Origin: an uncultured Aquimarina sp.
Lineage (GTDB): Bacteria; Bacteroidota; Bacteroidia; Flavobacteriales; Flavobacteriaceae
Assembly: GCA_947489685.1 (NCBI GenBank)
Contig: CANLEM010000002.1
Coordinates: 434,001-498,000 of the forward strand
Direction: 5' to 3'
Length of the DNA stretch: 64,000 bases
The notes beneath the pieces were generated by a model that was given only the letters and a program-made list of their open reading frames with translations, was not told the origin of the DNA and ran no database searches. The position numbers and the translations under genes were made by a program. This document shows, piece after piece, positions 45,735 to 54,133 of this stretch (its first letter is position 1; each line of letters opens with the position of its first letter).

Positions 45735-46019
45735 TTAAAATAAACCGTTTCCGATAATGATCAAAGCATTTGCGATTAAACTTGCGATCAACAGATCTAA
45801 TACTAATTTTGGTTTTTGTACAGTTAAAATTGCGGCGTTATGAGCACTACAAACAACAACACTTAGAAAAACCAGAAACATTTGAACAGGAGCATTACCG
45901 TTTAATAAAGTAGTCATGATGGCTATCGAACCTAAACATGTAGACGCGATAATTGCCAAAGCAGAATACCCTATATAGTTTTCAGAAAAGTCGGCATTTA
46001 TTTTTGCATATAGTGTCAT
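45735..46019 (-). CDS. small membrane protein of unknown function
   Basis: A 94-residue protein with three hydrophobic helices (YSALAIIASTCLGSIAIMTTLL, PVQMFLVFLSVVVCSAHNAAIL, LVLDLLIASLIANALIIIG). I do not recognise a family. It is a single-gene unit with its own FNR-like promoter and its own terminator, so it probably responds to the same signal as the cbb3 operon. Confidence 0.65.
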   Translation of the reverse strand: MTLYAKINADFSENYIGYSALAIIASTCLGSIAIMTTLLNGNAPVQMFLVFLSVVVCSAHNAAILTVQKPKLVLDLLIASLIANALIIIGNGLF

Positions 46020-46042
46020 AATAATTAGTTTTTATTTATGGG

Positions 46043-46086
46043 TAAAATTAGGAATCGTTTATACTTTGAAATATGATAAAAATCAG
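46043..46086 (-). promoter_or_regulatory. FNR/FixK-like box and -7 element of the small membrane protein gene
   Basis: On the (-) strand, CTGAT-TTTT-ATCAT (46086-46073), 22 nt, then TAATTTTA (46050-46043). The box overlaps the last codons of the upstream TerB-like gene. Confidence 0.82.
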
Positions 46087-46487
46087 TTTTCGAATAATAG
46101 CTTTAATCGACCAAGCATCATTAGTTCGGATTTGTTTTTTCCAGAAAAAGCCCGGGCAATAGCATTTGCGGTTTTCCAAATCAATTGTTTTATACGGTCT
46201 GAAAAACGTGATTTATGTTCGTTATAAAAGGATCCAAATTCCTGAAAACAAGATTCTGCATTAGGAGTTTCATAATCCATCCAGTCAAAAACGATCTCGA
46301 TCTGAAAAGCAGCATCTACTCCAAATTCATCTTTAACCTCATCTACATCCAACCATTCTGACTTTACAATTTTTCTTAGGGATTCGTATTCGGACTTACG
46401 AACTATCTTATCCGAAGCCGCAATTGCATAAAATAACTTCCCAAGATTTTGATAGAATGTAACGCCTATATTTTGTGTTGTATTCAT
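46083..46487 (-). CDS. TerB-like protein
   Basis: A 134-residue mostly helical protein. The N-terminal FYQNLGKLFYAIAASDKIVRKSEYESLRKIVKSEW has the shape of the TerB/DjlA N-terminal helical domain, including the AASDKIVRKSE turn that corresponds to the acidic metal-binding loop in TerB. No function is established for such stand-alone proteins. It is driven by a promoter of the same FNR-like design as its neighbours. Confidence 0.65.
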   Translation of the reverse strand: MNTTQNIGVTFYQNLGKLFYAIAASDKIVRKSEYESLRKIVKSEWLDVDEVKDEFGVDAAFQIEIVFDWMDYETPNAESCFQEFGSFYNEHKSRFSDRIKQLIWKTANAIARAFSGKNKSELMMLGRLKLLFEN

Positions 46488-46512
46488 GACAAACTGTTTA
46501 ATGATTCACACA

Positions 46513-46556
46513 TAAAATTAAGAGGTCTTTCTGAGGATTTATATGATATTAATCAG
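46513..46556 (-). promoter_or_regulatory. FNR/FixK-like box and -7 element of the TerB-like gene
   Basis: On the (-) strand, CTGAT-TAAT-ATCAT (46556-46543), 22 nt, then TAATTTTA (46520-46513). The -7 sequence is identical to that of the small membrane protein gene. Confidence 0.82.
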
Positions 46557-46729
46557 TTGTGATATCATAAAAAAAGAATATATCCGAACTCGTGACTCCC
46601 TAGATAAACAAATCAAAATAGCAATCCAGTGAATCCTTACATTTTACATTAAGCATTCTTCTTAAATGCAATACCATTTTTTTATAATTCCTAATTTTAG
46701 GTTAAAGTATCTTAAGGGGTATGAATAAG

Positions 46730-46771
46730 AAATAACAGATGTTATTTTTATAAATGTATGTACTATTTTTG
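46730..46771 (+). promoter_or_regulatory. palindrome and -7 element upstream of the sensor kinase
   Basis: The palindrome AAATAAC-AGAT-GTTATTT (46730-46747) has two 7-nt arms around 4 nt. TATTTTTG (46764-46771) then fits TAnnTTTG. The half-site differs from the FNR-like boxes and the spacing is 4 bp shorter, so a different regulator may bind. The leader to ATG 46870 would be about 90 nt. Confidence 0.5.
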
Positions 46772-46869
46772 ATCTTGGAATAATTTTCGATCTTATGAAG
46801 AAATTATCTTTTTGAGATAAAAATTATATTTACAAACTTAATTGCATCAAAAACAAACCGATTAGCCCT

Positions 46870-48111
46870 ATGAAGGTGTTCGAAAAACAAAATAATGTTT
46901 TTAAAATCCTATCTGAAGCAGTTTCAGAGGGCATTGTAGTGGTTAATAAAGATCAAATTATTGTGGCTACCAATGGATCTGCCAATCAAATTTTTGGATA
47001 TGATCAAGAAGAACTTATAGGCAAACCTTTAAATACTTTGATACCCCAAAATTACCACCATAACCATGGCGATCATTTTAAAAGTTTTGTCGAACATAGC
47101 GAAAAACGTAATATGGGTCGGGGCCGAGATATTTTTGGGGTCCGAAAAGATGGAACTGAGTTTCCTTTAGAAGCTGGGCTTAATCCTTTTACCATTTATG
47201 ATAATCAATATATAATGGCATTGGTAATTGATATCACAGAACGTAAAGCACGAGAGAAAGAAATAAAAGAATTAAACACACAACTAGAATTAAAGGTTGA
47301 AGAACGTACCGAAGCACTGCATCATACGATCGAGGAGCTAAAAGAAGAAGTAAAACTTAGAATGGAAGCTGAGGCAAAAGCCAAAGAATCTTTAAAAAAA
47401 GAACAAGATCTTAACGAATTAAAAACAAAGTTTTTATCATTGGTTTCTCATGAATTCAAGACGCCTTTGGGAGGAATTCTTACTTCGGCAACATTAATAG
47501 AAAAATATACCAAAGAGGAGGAGCAAAACAAAAGAGATAAACACATTAATACGATAAAAAATAAAGTAAAGTATCTGGATAATATTCTTACTGACTTCTT
47601 ATCTATTGAGCGTTTAGAAACAGGAAAAGTGAATTATAAGTTCAGTAAATTTCCATTGAGTAAAGTAATTAATGAAGTCGTCTATAATGCTAATATGTTG
47701 CTTAAAGATGGACAAAAAATCAACTATCCAGATAATGACATTAGTGATTATAGTATCGAATTTGACGAGAAAATCCTCGAACTGATCTTATCTAACCTTA
47801 TTCATAACGCTGTGAAGTATTCTGGAGAGCATACTGTGATAGATTTACAAATAATGTTTGAGGAAGATATGCTTACATTTAAGATCATTGATCAAGGTAT
47901 TGGTATCCCCGAAAAAGAGCAGCAGTTTATCTTTAAACGATATTTTAGGGCAGAAAATGCCTTACTGGATCAAGGAACCGGAATCGGGCTCAATATTGTA
48001 AAAAGTCATTTAGAAAATCTTGGCGGCAGTATTACTTTTACAAGTAAAGAAGGCCAAGGATCGACTTTTATAGTTAAAATACCTATCACTACTAACCATA
48101 GCAAAGCATGA
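46870..48111 (+). CDS. PAS sensor histidine kinase, FixL-like
   Basis: A 413-residue soluble kinase without membrane helices. One PAS domain (about 10-130), a coiled coil (about 135-185), the phospho-acceptor His194 in LVSHEFKTPL, and an ATPase domain with N-box NLIHNAVKYS, G1 DQGIGIP and G2 GTGIGLNIV. The PAS core from FGYDQEELIG onward aligns without gaps to Bradyrhizobium FixL: His66 falls on the haem ligand His200 and Arg86 on the oxygen-gating Arg220. Histidine at the first position is common in PAS domains, so haem binding is likely but not proven. Its stop overlaps the regulator start by 4 nt, so the two form a pair. Confidence 0.9.
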   Translation: MKVFEKQNNVFKILSEAVSEGIVVVNKDQIIVATNGSANQIFGYDQEELIGKPLNTLIPQNYHHNHGDHFKSFVEHSEKRNMGRGRDIFGVRKDGTEFPLEAGLNPFTIYDNQYIMALVIDITERKAREKEIKELNTQLELKVEERTEALHHTIEELKEEVKLRMEAEAKAKESLKKEQDLNELKTKFLSLVSHEFKTPLGGILTSATLIEKYTKEEEQNKRDKHINTIKNKVKYLDNILTDFLSIERLETGKVNYKFSKFPLSKVINEVVYNANMLLKDGQKINYPDNDISDYSIEFDEKILELILSNLIHNAVKYSGEHTVIDLQIMFEEDMLTFKIIDQGIGIPEKEQQFIFKRYFRAENALLDQGTGIGLNIVKSHLENLGGSITFTSKEGQGSTFIVKIPITTNHSKA

Positions 48112-49166
48112 AAACTATTTTATTAATAGAAGATGACACTGCGCTTAGAGAAAATACCGCAGAGCTTTTAGAGCTATCAAATTATAAGGTAATTACTTCT
48201 CCTAATGGCAAAGTGGGGATTGCCAAAGCCAAAGAGGAAAAACCTGACATTATCGTTTGTGATATAATGATGCCCGAAATTGATGGTTATGGAGTTTTGG
48301 AGGCATTATCCTATGATAAAACAACAAGTCAAATCCCGTTTATTTTCTTATCTGCCAAAACAGAACATAAGGAAATTCGAAAAGGAATGGATTTGGGAGC
48401 CGATGATTATCTAACCAAACCTTTTGAAGAAGATGAGCTACTAAGTGCAATAGAAAGTCGCTTGGCAAAAGCTCAAATTATTGCTAATATTCTTGAAGAA
48501 CATTCACAAAAACCCAATGGAATTCAAGAAGAATCAGGTTTTCGAAATCTTCATGAGCTCAAAAATTTCTTTGACGATCATGGTGAAATTTCCGAATACG
48601 ATAAAGGAGAAACTATCTATAAAGAAGGAGATCATTCAAATAATATATACCTAATAATCAAAGGTGTAATAAAATCTCATAAGATGGATGAGAGCGGCAA
48701 AGAATTGATTACAGCCTTATACAAACCCGATGATTTTTTAGGATTTACATCATTTATAGATAACATACCTTATCAAGAGTCTGCAACAGCCGTCGAAACT
48801 GTCGAGCTTGCCGGAATATCAAAAAGTAAGTTGAAGGACATACTTGAAAAAAGCAAAAATATTTCTCTGGAATTAATGGAACTTCTCACCGAAAATCTTT
48901 CAGAAATCAAAGAGCAATTGCTTCAAATGGCATATAGTTCGGTACGTAAAAAAACTGCGCAAACCATATTACAGTTTGCAGAAGTGCTCAACAAAAAACC
49001 AGAAGATAGTATAAAAATATCCAGAAATGATTTGGCCAGTGTTGCCGGAATAGCTACCGAAAGCTTAATCCGTACACTATCCAGTTTTAAGAAGGATGGA
49101 CTTATAGAAATCGAAGGACGTAACATAAAGATTTTGGACCTATCGGGACTTCAAATGGTAGATTAA
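48108..49166 (+). CDS. receiver-CRP/FNR fusion response regulator
   Basis: A 352-residue regulator. The receiver domain (1-125) has Asp9/Asp10, phospho-acceptor Asp52, Ser82 and Lys104. A cyclic-nucleotide-binding-type beta-roll (about 150-265; YKEGDHSNNIYLIIKG) and a C-terminal CRP-type winged helix (about 270-345) follow. In the recognition helix IATESLIRTL, Glu318 and Arg322 sit where the TGA-reading Glu and Arg of FNR and CRP sit. There is only one cysteine (Cys51) in the whole protein, so it cannot carry an FNR-type FeS cluster; like FixK it must receive its signal otherwise, here by phosphorylation from the adjacent kinase. It is the best candidate for binding the five nearby CTGAY-N4-RTCAT boxes. 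Confidence 0.92.
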   Translation: MKTILLIEDDTALRENTAELLELSNYKVITSPNGKVGIAKAKEEKPDIIVCDIMMPEIDGYGVLEALSYDKTTSQIPFIFLSAKTEHKEIRKGMDLGADDYLTKPFEEDELLSAIESRLAKAQIIANILEEHSQKPNGIQEESGFRNLHELKNFFDDHGEISEYDKGETIYKEGDHSNNIYLIIKGVIKSHKMDESGKELITALYKPDDFLGFTSFIDNIPYQESATAVETVELAGISKSKLKDILEKSKNISLELMELLTENLSEIKEQLLQMAYSSVRKKTAQTILQFAEVLNKKPEDSIKISRNDLASVAGIATESLIRTLSSFKKDGLIEIEGRNIKILDLSGLQMVD

Positions 49167-49176
49167 ATTGCTTAAA

Positions 49177-49220
49177 CTGATTTTTGTCATACTTTTCGCC
49201 AAGACATCCTAATACATTTG
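49177..49220 (+). promoter_or_regulatory. FNR/FixK-like box and perfect -7 element of the universal stress gene
   Basis: CTGAT-TTTT-GTCAT (49177-49190), 22 nt, TACATTTG (49213-49220), then ATG at 49242. It lies in the gap after the receiver-CRP gene. Confidence 0.85.
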
Positions 49221-49241
49221 TTTTATAACAATGTATTGAAC

Positions 49242-50081
49242 ATGAAGAATATCCTAATTCCTACGGATTTTTCTGAAAATTCGTGGAATGCTATTACATA
49301 TGCGTTATCATTTTTTAAGAAGGTAAAATGTAATTTTTATTTTTTACATATTTCTCCTTATGATGAAATTATCGGTGAAGATTCCTTTTTTGACACCAAG
49401 GACATTGCTATAGAAAAAATTAGCCATAGTGATAAAGAGCAAATGCAATCATTACTCTATAAAATTGAGAAATTGCCTCTCAATACCAAACACTATTTTT
49501 TTGCAATTTATGAGTACATATTTTTTATAGATGCTATTAGAAAACAGGTAGAAGAAAAAAATATTGACTTTATCGTAATGGGCACTAAGGGAGCTTCTGG
49601 ATTAAAAGAAAAAACAGTAGGGAGTAATACAGGAGATGTAATCACAAAAGTGAAATGTCCTGTTCTCGTAATTCCAGAAAAAGCAACGTATATCAAACCC
49701 AAAGAGATTGCTTTCCCTACTGATTACAATTTGTTTTATAAAAATAAAATATTGAGCACAATTTCCTGTGTTTTATCCCTAAATAATGCTGCTCTTAGGG
49801 TATTACATATAGCCAAAAAAGAACAAGAACTTACGGATCATCAAAAAAAGAATAAAAATTTTCTAGATGATTATCTTGAGGATAGTATAGCGCATAGTTT
49901 TCACTTTTTATCAAACTCTAACATAGAGCAAGCAGTACAGTGTTTTGTTGAAAGTAGAAATATAGATATGATCACTATGATTGCCAAAAATCTCAATTTT
50001 TTTCAACGCATTTTGTTTCATCCAACTGTTGAAAAGATCAGTTACCATACCGATGTACCATTTCTGGTATTACATGAATAA
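49242..50081 (+). CDS. universal stress protein, two tandem Usp domains
   Basis: Start at ATG 49242 (MKNILIPTDFSENSWNA), since the longer frame overlaps the -7 element; 279 residues. The first Usp domain spans about 1-150, with IDFIVMGTKGASGLKE...CPVLVIPE near its end, including the G-x(n)-G(S/T) ATP-loop remnants. The second, degenerate domain (about 155-279) begins KEIAFPTDYN and ends DVPFLVLHE. Such proteins aid survival in growth arrest and low oxygen. HemN follows after 82 nt without an obvious promoter and may be co-transcribed. Confidence 0.88.
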   Translation: MKNILIPTDFSENSWNAITYALSFFKKVKCNFYFLHISPYDEIIGEDSFFDTKDIAIEKISHSDKEQMQSLLYKIEKLPLNTKHYFFAIYEYIFFIDAIRKQVEEKNIDFIVMGTKGASGLKEKTVGSNTGDVITKVKCPVLVIPEKATYIKPKEIAFPTDYNLFYKNKILSTISCVLSLNNAALRVLHIAKKEQELTDHQKKNKNFLDDYLEDSIAHSFHFLSNSNIEQAVQCFVESRNIDMITMIAKNLNFFQRILFHPTVEKISYHTDVPFLVLHE

Positions 50082-50163
50082 AATTTGATTTCAAGAGGTT
50101 TTCTATAGATTCTAAATAAGTTGAATACCTCTCTTTATATAAAACATAAAAAAAACAGCCAAG

Positions 50164-51525
50164 ATGGGTGCAAGCTTAGTAAATAAATACAACATTCCGG
50201 GACCAAGATACACCAGTTATCCAACTGTTCCGTACTGGGATATCAATACATTCTCTCTAAAAAACTGGATAAAATCAGTACAACAATCTTTTACTGAAAC
50301 TAATAATACCGAAGGAATAAGTCTCTATATACACTTGCCATTTTGTGAGAGTATGTGTACATTTTGTGGTTGCCATAAAAGGATCACAAAACGCCATGAG
50401 GTAGAATCCCCATATATCCATACCTTACTGCAAGAATGGCAACTGTATTTAAATCTTTTCGAAACAAGACCCAAAATCAAAGAACTACATTTAGGTGGTG
50501 GAACCCCAACGTTTTTTTCTCCAGAAAACTTGAAGCAGTTAATTAACGGAATTTTTTGGTACGCAGACAAAACAGAAGATTGTGAATTTAGTTTTGAAGG
50601 ACATCCCAATAATACTACAAAAGAACATTTGCAAGCCCTATATGATATTGGTTTTAGAAGAGTAAGTTTTGGTGTGCAGGACTATAATGAAACGGTTCAA
50701 AAAGCTATTAATCGCATACAACCTTTTGATAATGTAAAATATATCACAAAAACGGCCAGAGATATTGGGTTTACCTCTGTGGGACATGATATTATTTTTG
50801 GATTACCTTTTCAAACCGAAGAGGAAGTAAAACACACTATATTAAAAACCAAAGAATTACTACCAGACAGATTAGCCTTTTATAGCTATGCGCATGTACC
50901 CTGGCAAAAAGGAAATGGACAGAGAGGGTTTAGCGATTCTGACTTACCCACTGCCGAAGAAAAACGTAAACAGTATGAAAATGGCAAAAAATTGCTTTCT
51001 GAAGTAGGGTATGATGAGATTGGGATGGATCATTTTGCACTAAAAAATGATTCATTACATATCTCAATGCAAAATCAAACTTTACATAGAAATTTTATGG
51101 GATACACAGCTTCAAAAACACAATTGATGATTGGTTTAGGAACATCATCTATTAGTGATAGCTGGTATGGATTTGCCCAAAATGTAAAAAATATTGAAGA
51201 ATATCAACATTTGGTAAAAGAAGGTATAATTCCTGTATATAGAGGTCATATGTTAACTCAAGAAGATGAGATTATAAGAAAACATATACTAAACCTAATG
51301 TGCCATTTTGAAACCAATTGGAATAAAGAATCATCTTTTACCGAATTACCTCAAGTATTGATTCGATTACATGAAATGGAAACAGATGGGTTAGTAGAGA
51401 TATCAGATTCCAAAATTAAAGTAAGTCAAAAGGGTCGGCCATTTGTGCGTAATATTTGCATGGCTTTTGATTTACGATTACAACGTAATAAACCCGAAAC
51501 CAAATTGTTTTCTATGACAATTTAA
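50164..51525 (+). CDS. hemN: oxygen-independent coproporphyrinogen III dehydrogenase HemN
   Basis: A 453-residue radical SAM enzyme that decarboxylates coproporphyrinogen III to protoporphyrinogen IX without oxygen. The N-terminal YNIPGPRYTSYPTVPYW and the cluster motif CESMCTFCGC (Cys61, Cys65, Cys68, plus Cys70) are diagnostic of true HemN and distinguish it from HemW at 22.8 kb, which lacks the CxC extension. The GGGTPTFF motif binds SAM. It would supply haem for the cbb3 oxidase and the Nap cytochromes at low oxygen. Its 3' end overlaps the convergent TauE/SafE-like gene by 4 nt. Confidence 0.95.
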   Translation: MGASLVNKYNIPGPRYTSYPTVPYWDINTFSLKNWIKSVQQSFTETNNTEGISLYIHLPFCESMCTFCGCHKRITKRHEVESPYIHTLLQEWQLYLNLFETRPKIKELHLGGGTPTFFSPENLKQLINGIFWYADKTEDCEFSFEGHPNNTTKEHLQALYDIGFRRVSFGVQDYNETVQKAINRIQPFDNVKYITKTARDIGFTSVGHDIIFGLPFQTEEEVKHTILKTKELLPDRLAFYSYAHVPWQKGNGQRGFSDSDLPTAEEKRKQYENGKKLLSEVGYDEIGMDHFALKNDSLHISMQNQTLHRNFMGYTASKTQLMIGLGTSSISDSWYGFAQNVKNIEEYQHLVKEGIIPVYRGHMLTQEDEIIRKHILNLMCHFETNWNKESSFTELPQVLIRLHEMETDGLVEISDSKIKVSQKGRPFVRNICMAFDLRLQRNKPETKLFSMTI

Positions 51526-52223
51526 TGGCAGTTAAAATTAGCCGAAACAATTTGATCTACAGGTTCTGGAGATAAATATGGAATTCCTAATCCCAAACCT
51601 CTAATGATAAAAAGTAGGGCAATTACAACTATACATACAGGGATTGCCTTTTGAATGTGTTGTCTTGCTTTTCCTGATAAAAAATTCCCGGCATAAACGG
51701 TTATAGTCATTAAAGGAATTGTTCCCAATCCAAAAAATAGCATGTATGCACTTCCTTCAAGGATATGCCCCGAAGCAATAGCACCAAAAACAGCCATATA
51801 CACCAACCCGCAAGGCAGAAACCCATTGAGAAAACCAATGGTTAAAAATGTGTCTGGAGTTTTCTTTTTAAGTGCCGTACCAAGTTCACTTTTTACCTTA
51901 ACGATAATACTATATAATGGCTTGGAGAGGCTATATTTTCTAAATTTTTGCTGAGGAATCAATACCATAAGAATCATCAAGATACCTATAGCAATGGATA
52001 ACCCTTGCTGCATATCAAAAATGTTTAAGCTTTTACCAAGTAGTCCAAAGAAAAAACCGATAATACTATAAGCTAATAATCTTCCAAAATGATACAAAAA
52101 GACTTGAAAGAACTTCTGTATGGAGTTTGATCTGTTTACGGGTAACATAAAGGCAATAGGGCCGCACATCCCCACGCAGTGAAAACTTCCTAGTATACCC
52201 AATATGAACGCAGCAGTTAACAT
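51522..52223 (-). CDS. sulfite exporter TauE/SafE-like membrane protein of the cbb3 cluster
   Basis: A 233-residue protein with six or so hydrophobic helices, beginning AAFILGILGSFHCVGMCGPIAFML, a pattern with HCVGMCGP characteristic of the UreH/DsbD-related TauE/SafE-like proteins that accompany cco operons. The Cys and His in that motif may bind copper; a role in copper supply to the oxidase is often suggested. Last gene of the cco operon; it directly abuts ccoH. Confidence 0.82.
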   Translation of the reverse strand: MLTAAFILGILGSFHCVGMCGPIAFMLPVNRSNSIQKFFQVFLYHFGRLLAYSIIGFFFGLLGKSLNIFDMQQGLSIAIGILMILMVLIPQQKFRKYSLSKPLYSIIVKVKSELGTALKKKTPDTFLTIGFLNGFLPCGLVYMAVFGAIASGHILEGSAYMLFFGLGTIPLMTITVYAGNFLSGKARQHIQKAIPVCIVVIALLFIIRGLGLGIPYLSPEPVDQIVSANFNCH

Positions 52224-52670
52224 TTAATACGTAAAAGATTCTTTAAACAGATACGAAGTATTTTCGTATGTCCAATTAATAGTAATATTCCAACGTCCTT
52301 CAATCAAGTTATCATTAGGTATTACAAGTTCGAAACTTGATAAATCAATAGGAATTTCGAAATCTAACTTCTTATTTGATGGTCGATACAAAGAAATCGT
52401 TCCGCTTATATCATTATAGCTTTTATCCTCCGGAAAAAGGATAACCAATCCATTAAGGCTCTTTTTAAAAATGACATTATTTTTTAAGGCTTTTGCTTTT
52501 TTTTCTGCATCTATTTCTTTCTGAAAAGCAAGTTCTTTTTTATAATATTCTTCTGTAACCAAATCATGTTCATATTTTTCATTGGTATTCATTTTTATAA
52601 CAAAGTACATAATGAAAGAGATGAATCCTACAAATACCAATACGATGGCCGTTCCCCAATTTATTTTCAT
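52224..52670 (-). CDS. ccoH: CcoH/FixH oxidase assembly protein
   Basis: A 148-residue protein with one N-terminal membrane helix (WGTAIVLVFVGFISFIMYFVIK) and a periplasmic beta-rich domain, as in FixH/CcoH. It is needed to assemble cbb3 oxidase in characterised bacteria. It lies between ccoG and the TauE/SafE-like gene, with 25 nt to ccoG. Confidence 0.85.
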   Translation of the reverse strand: MKINWGTAIVLVFVGFISFIMYFVIKMNTNEKYEHDLVTEEYYKKELAFQKEIDAEKKAKALKNNVIFKKSLNGLVILFPEDKSYNDISGTISLYRPSNKKLDFEIPIDLSSFELVIPNDNLIEGRWNITINWTYENTSYLFKESFTY

Positions 52671-52695
52671 AATATGTTAACTTTAATATTAATCA

Positions 52696-54117
52696 TTATC
52701 TATAACTTCTCGGCCCTAAAAAAGCCGCTGTGGTCGTTTCGATTAATTCATCATTACTATATACTCCAATTTTTATTTTGTCTTTATCTCCACTAAGTGC
52801 AGCAGCATTGACTTCAATAAATAATGTTCCTTCGGCTAACCCTTGTTTTGGTACCGTAAAATTTTTATGTGTTACCAATTCTATAGTACCTTTATGCGAT
52901 AGTAGTTCAAAATGTACATTATCGATTGCCAAAGTGGTTTTGTTTACTAACTTATAAGTGTATACGTTGCTAATGATGTTATTATCTTTTCGTTCGTACA
53001 ATTGTCCGGGTAGCCTAAGAATATTTGCCTCAACATCATTTCTAAGAAATAACATCCCTACCAAAACACCCGTTAGGATAGCAAGTACAGCACTATATCC
53101 TTTTAAACGAGGAGTAAATTTGAATTTTGCCTTTTTAGCAATATTTTCTTCGCTTGCATAACGTATAAGTCCCTTAGGAAGGTTTACACTTTCCATCATA
53201 TGATCACAAGCATCAATACAAGCTGTACAATTCACACATTCTAATTGAGTCCCGTTGCGAATATCGATCCCCGTAGGGCAAACATGTACGCATTGAAAAC
53301 AATCAATGCAGTCCCCTTTTCCGGTAGTTTCACGGTGTTCATTTTTCTTGAATTTTGCACGACCCGTTTCTTTTTCTCCTCTTTTATAATCGTAGGCGAC
53401 TACAATAGATTTTGAATCTAAAAGTACGCCCTGTAACCGTCCATATGGACAAGCAATAATACACACTTGTTCTCTAAACCATGCAAAAACGAAATAGAAA
53501 ACCGCTGTAAAAATCATCAAGGAAATTAGGGTATTTACATGTTTAAATGGCCCATCGATGATATATTGCAATAGTCGATCGCTACCTATGAGATAGGCCA
53601 GAAAAACATTGGCAATCAGAAAGGAAATAACAAAGAATATTACCCATTTTGTTACCCGTTTTCTTATTTTTTCGGTGTTCCAGGATTGTTTCTTTAATCT
53701 AATTTGTTTTCCTCTATCACCTTCGATCCAATATTCAATTCGTCTAAAAACCATTTCCATAAAAATGGTTTGCGGACAGATCCAACCACAAAACAATCTT
53801 CCAAAAGCCACCGTAAATAGAGTAATAAAAATTACGCCAATGATCATTGAAATCACAAATAAGTGAAAGTCCTGCGGCCAAAATGGGGCTCCAAAAATGG
53901 TAAACCTACGTTCTAGAACATTGAATAGTAAAAACTGGTTTCCGTTAATTTTAACAAAGGGAGCAGCAAACAAAAATATCAATAACCCATAACTTACCCA
54001 TTTACGATACTCATAAAACTTGCCACTAGGCTTTTTTGGATACACCCATGCACGTTTTCCTTCCTCATTTATGGTAGCAATCGAATCTCTGAATTTTTCG
54101 TTTGTAGGTGTTTCCAA
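52696..54117 (-). CDS. ccoG: cytochrome c oxidase accessory protein CcoG
   Basis: A 473-residue membrane protein with five or so helices and two ferredoxin-like cluster sites in GDCIDCFQCVHVCPTGID and LECVNCTACIDACD. The FGRLFCGWICPQTIFMEM and REQVCIIACPYGRLQG segments are hallmarks of CcoG/RdxA. Known CcoG reduces copper(II) for delivery to the CcoN active site. The C-terminus is an Ig-like periplasmic domain. Confidence 0.95.
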   Translation of the reverse strand: METPTNEKFRDSIATINEEGKRAWVYPKKPSGKFYEYRKWVSYGLLIFLFAAPFVKINGNQFLLFNVLERRFTIFGAPFWPQDFHLFVISMIIGVIFITLFTVAFGRLFCGWICPQTIFMEMVFRRIEYWIEGDRGKQIRLKKQSWNTEKIRKRVTKWVIFFVISFLIANVFLAYLIGSDRLLQYIIDGPFKHVNTLISLMIFTAVFYFVFAWFREQVCIIACPYGRLQGVLLDSKSIVVAYDYKRGEKETGRAKFKKNEHRETTGKGDCIDCFQCVHVCPTGIDIRNGTQLECVNCTACIDACDHMMESVNLPKGLIRYASEENIAKKAKFKFTPRLKGYSAVLAILTGVLVGMLFLRNDVEANILRLPGQLYERKDNNIISNVYTYKLVNKTTLAIDNVHFELLSHKGTIELVTHKNFTVPKQGLAEGTLFIEVNAAALSGDKDKIKIGVYSNDELIETTTAAFLGPRSYR

Positions 54118-54133
54118 GAGTGTGTGTTTTCAA

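Larger units (their letters stand above)
46488..46869. other. 382-nt divergent intergenic region
   Basis: Between the TerB-like gene and the sensor kinase. It contains the TerB-like promoter (46513-46556) and a probable kinase promoter with an upstream palindrome (46730-46771). A weak hairpin, TTATCT-TTTTG-AGATAA, lies near 46804-46820. No further ORF or RNA is apparent. Confidence 0.5.
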
